Source: Helichrysum umbraculigerum (lineage: Eukaryota > Streptophyta > Magnoliopsida > Asterales > Asteraceae). Taken from it: a stretch of DNA of 64,000 bases. The stretch lies in NCBI GenBank assembly GCA_949592205.1, contig CATIUR010000004.1, positions 9,861,001-9,925,000 on the forward strand, in the 5' to 3' direction. Within the stretch, counting starts at the first letter, position 1, and every line of letters begins with the position of its first letter. Positions 61,376 to 64,000 of this stretch are shown piece by piece. The notes beneath the pieces were generated by a model. That model did not search any database, had not been told where the DNA came from, and saw nothing but the letters and a program-made list of their open reading frames with translations. The position numbers and the translations under genes are program-made.

Positions 61376-64000
61376 ACCAGCCCAGAAACTTTTGCCTGTC
61401 GCGTTTTTTCCGGCCAAAATCACAAATCTAAAACGTTTTTAAGCTGTAAAATCGTGTTTTATTGATACATATGGACAATACCAAGTTGTATAAACAATAT
61501 TACACCCAAACATTACACCAAAGTGGATAAATCTAAGTTTTTAGAAATTTCTTACAAATGCGAATCGAAGCCAAATGAGGAAGAAAACGAGTATGTTGCT
61601 TTTGTAAATCTTGTTCCTTAGCTTGAGAGGATTCCGAAAATGTAAATTTCGTGGGTTGATTTGTGAATCCGAATTTTTGATGTGGATTGGGTTGAGAGAA
61701 AATGTGTGTGTTTTTGGTGGTGAGAAATGAAAATGAGGAAGAAATGGGGGTTTGGGTGGGGGTTTGGGGCAGATTTTTGGGAACTAAAGAGGAGTCCCAT
61801 TTTGCGGTATTTTATCCGTGTTTGTTTACCCGATTGTTAAATGTTACATTATTTTAACTAATACATTTTAAATTCCATATTTCATTATATTTTTATTAGA
61901 ATCTTTTTATGAAACCATATTAATTTAGAATTAAAATTTTAACTTTGTTTTTATTTTAATTATACAAGTTTGCGTTTTACGTTATAAAATGATATGTAAA
62001 TATTATCGACATAATATTTAATTGTTCACGACGTTATTTAAAAATTTCATTTTATTAAATAATTTTTGTTCACCAACAGTCGTATATTTTTGTCGCGTTT
62101 GTTTTCAGGTCGTTCAGTACGTAATTACAACTAATTACGAATACGTAATACTACGCGTATTATCTAGTTGGACTTTGCTAGACTTACCTCTAAAAGTAGT
62201 TGTGAATTCACTCAAGTAGGGAATTAGCCTAATAATGCAAGTGATTAATGTTTATAATTGCGTTTAAATTTGTGGGGTGTTATAATATATTAATTACTAA
62301 GTTCTAATATTTAAGATTATTATGAATTCATTAAATACATCTTAACGTGTTTCAAGAAAGCTCCGATTAAACCATTAATACACAAAATACTCTAAAAACA
62401 AAAATTAGAACATAGAGACATGCATTCTCTTGTCCTCCATTCAAGTTCAAGTAGCGATGGATGATAAAAAAGCGTGGGCCTTCCGGCTTATCAAACACTC
62501 TTGATCATATAATTATGAATCTTCCCATTTCAACATCTTTTCAAATTTCAATAACTTTTTGGTTCGATAAAAACGACATGTTTGTAGTTTATTATACGTC
62601 TTTCATGTACATCATTTAATTTTGAATATAAGATAGGAAATTGGATTCCATGAAAAGCCTCCTCGATCATAGATAACAGCCCGCTTGAAACTTTACTCAA
62701 CTAAAAATACAATAAAGACAAAGGAGTAGTATTTACTGTATAGTTTGATGTTTGTCGAAATAATACAGAAAAAATGCTATAATTTTCATCTATTTCGATT
62801 TAAGATACATAGCTTTAAATGTTTCAATTTAAGGTATCGAACTTTCAATTTGTAATCGAGTTATGGGTGTGTTTTACGTGAAATTCCACAAATGAAGCGT
62901 TGTCACTGAATCTCTTCGTTATAAGTAACATATCCACTTACTCGATTAGTATTCCTCGCTTACTTCTATTTCTATAAAATATTGAATGAGAGAGAATCGG
63001 TGACAAAACTTTTAAGTAAATACTAGATTAAGTATTGAATGAGAGAGAATCGATGAATACTAATCGATTAAGTAAATATGTACTTATAAAGAAGAGAATC
63101 GGTGACAACTTATTATGTGTGCAATTTCACATAAAACACGTAGTTAACTTGATCACAAATTAAAAGTCCAATACTTCAATGAGTAAGGTTCAAATGAGTA
63201 CACCAACTTTGAGTGAGAATTGATGAACCACCAGATTTCTGTCATGTGTCACTTTATTCTCTCTCTTCCACATTTTTAAAAATTAAATATCTCACAAACG
63301 GTAAGTCGAAAAATCATGAAAATTGCACCATAAAATTCAGCGTTTTTCCTCTTCGATTTGCCGTCCCTCAAGGCATACTTTTGACAACTTTTTTTTATTC
63401 CATTTTTTGGTGGGTTTTACAAATTAGTAACACATGTGTTAGTGATTGGTTGTACATTTAATTTGTGGTTAAGGTTAGGGTTTAGGGTTAGGGTTATGGT
63501 TTAGTAGGGTTTAGAGTTTAGTATGGTTTAAGGTTTAGGGTTTAGTATGATTTAGGGTTTAGAGTTTTATAAAGCGTTTAGGGTTACCCTAACCCCTAAA
63601 CCCCAAACCCTAAACGCTAAACGCAACACTCTAACACATGTGTTAATAAATGTGAAACCCACCAAAAAAATGAAAAAAAAAATTTCGTCAAAAGTATGCC
63701 TTGAGGGACGGCAAATCGAAGAGGAGAAAACGCAGAATTTAATGGTGCAATTTTCATAATTTTTGGATTCGTCGTTTGTGAGATAATTGATGTTGGGGGT
63801 AAATGGGTTTTGTACATGTGGAACATTCTCTTTGTACACATGGCTTGATATCATTGGTTCCCTCATTCTCACACAAATTCCTATTCTCATTTGAACCCTA
63901 CCCACACTTCAATATCTTAAATTGAAACATTTAAAGTTGTGTATATTATATCGAAATGGATAAAAAGTCTTCAGTTTTCCTATTTATTAGACCCTTCCCA

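Larger units (their letters stand above)
59781..62284 (-). mobile_element. solo LTR related to the intact gypsy family
   Basis: 2,504 bp, plus-strand ends TGTAACACCCCC and GGGGTGTTATA. The 5-bp duplication ATATA is at 59776-59780 and 62285-62289. No internal region or second LTR is present, so it is the product of LTR-LTR recombination. The orientation is minus: its left end reads, reversed, like the 3' end of the intact gypsy LTR (both have GCTTCCGC followed by AATTTGGGGGTGTTACA or nearly so). It contains two tandem repeat blocks. Confidence 0.88.

Overview
The window is plant nuclear DNA. It is strongly AT-rich, has spliced genes with GT-AG introns, a cytochrome P450 of the CYP76 type, a PLS-class pentatricopeptide repeat (PPR) gene, a heavy-metal-associated isoprenylated protein gene, and a dense load of LTR retrotransposons, Helitrons, MITEs, a LINE and SINEs. 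The families point to a eudicot; an asterid such as an Asteraceae species is my guess from the style of the repeats, not something the sequence proves.

Left part (1-22.6 kb). An incomplete hypothetical gene lies at the left edge on the minus strand. A Harbinger-type MITE follows. Then comes a chain of three elements bounded by (TA)n tracts (2179-3449, 20470-21286, 21358-22632). Into the first (TA)n tract a non-autonomous LTR element with very long LTRs has inserted (3452-20413, TSD CCCTA). An intact, very young Ty3/gypsy element has inserted into the left LTR of that element (5250-15812, TSD CTATG). It carries one full-length gag-pol ORF with a chromodomain-like end and a separate upstream ORF of unknown function.

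Middle part (22.8-39 kb). A decayed Ty1/copia element (22850-26471) holds a Harbinger-like MITE in its 5' LTR, a hAT-like MITE in its gag zinc knuckle, and a large internal deletion filled by an inverted scrap of its own LTR. A CYP76-like P450 gene follows, with one frameshift in the heme loop and a start codon lying in the last of three tandem repeats. Next is a 4.3-kb Helitron-like element (31041-35339), then a PPR gene broken by a hAT-type insertion and two frameshifts.

Right part (39-64 kb). Three related small-protein genes on the minus strand (39.1, 41.1 and 47.9 kb) share a promoter layout: a TATA box and, about 90 bp upstream of it, a conserved box. Around them are a truncated LINE, a possible solo LTR, a Helitron 3' end and a long-TIR Mutator-like MITE. 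A second Helitron of the 31041 family (48799-54506, minus) carries several exons of a CDPK-related kinase in the Helitron's own orientation. Then come a tandem duplication, a Harbinger-like MITE, a three-exon HIPP-type gene, a solo LTR related to the intact gypsy element, and nested inverted repeats with telomere-like sequence at the right edge. Few stretches look like undisturbed single-copy genes; the small-protein trio and the HIPP gene are the best candidates for active host genes.
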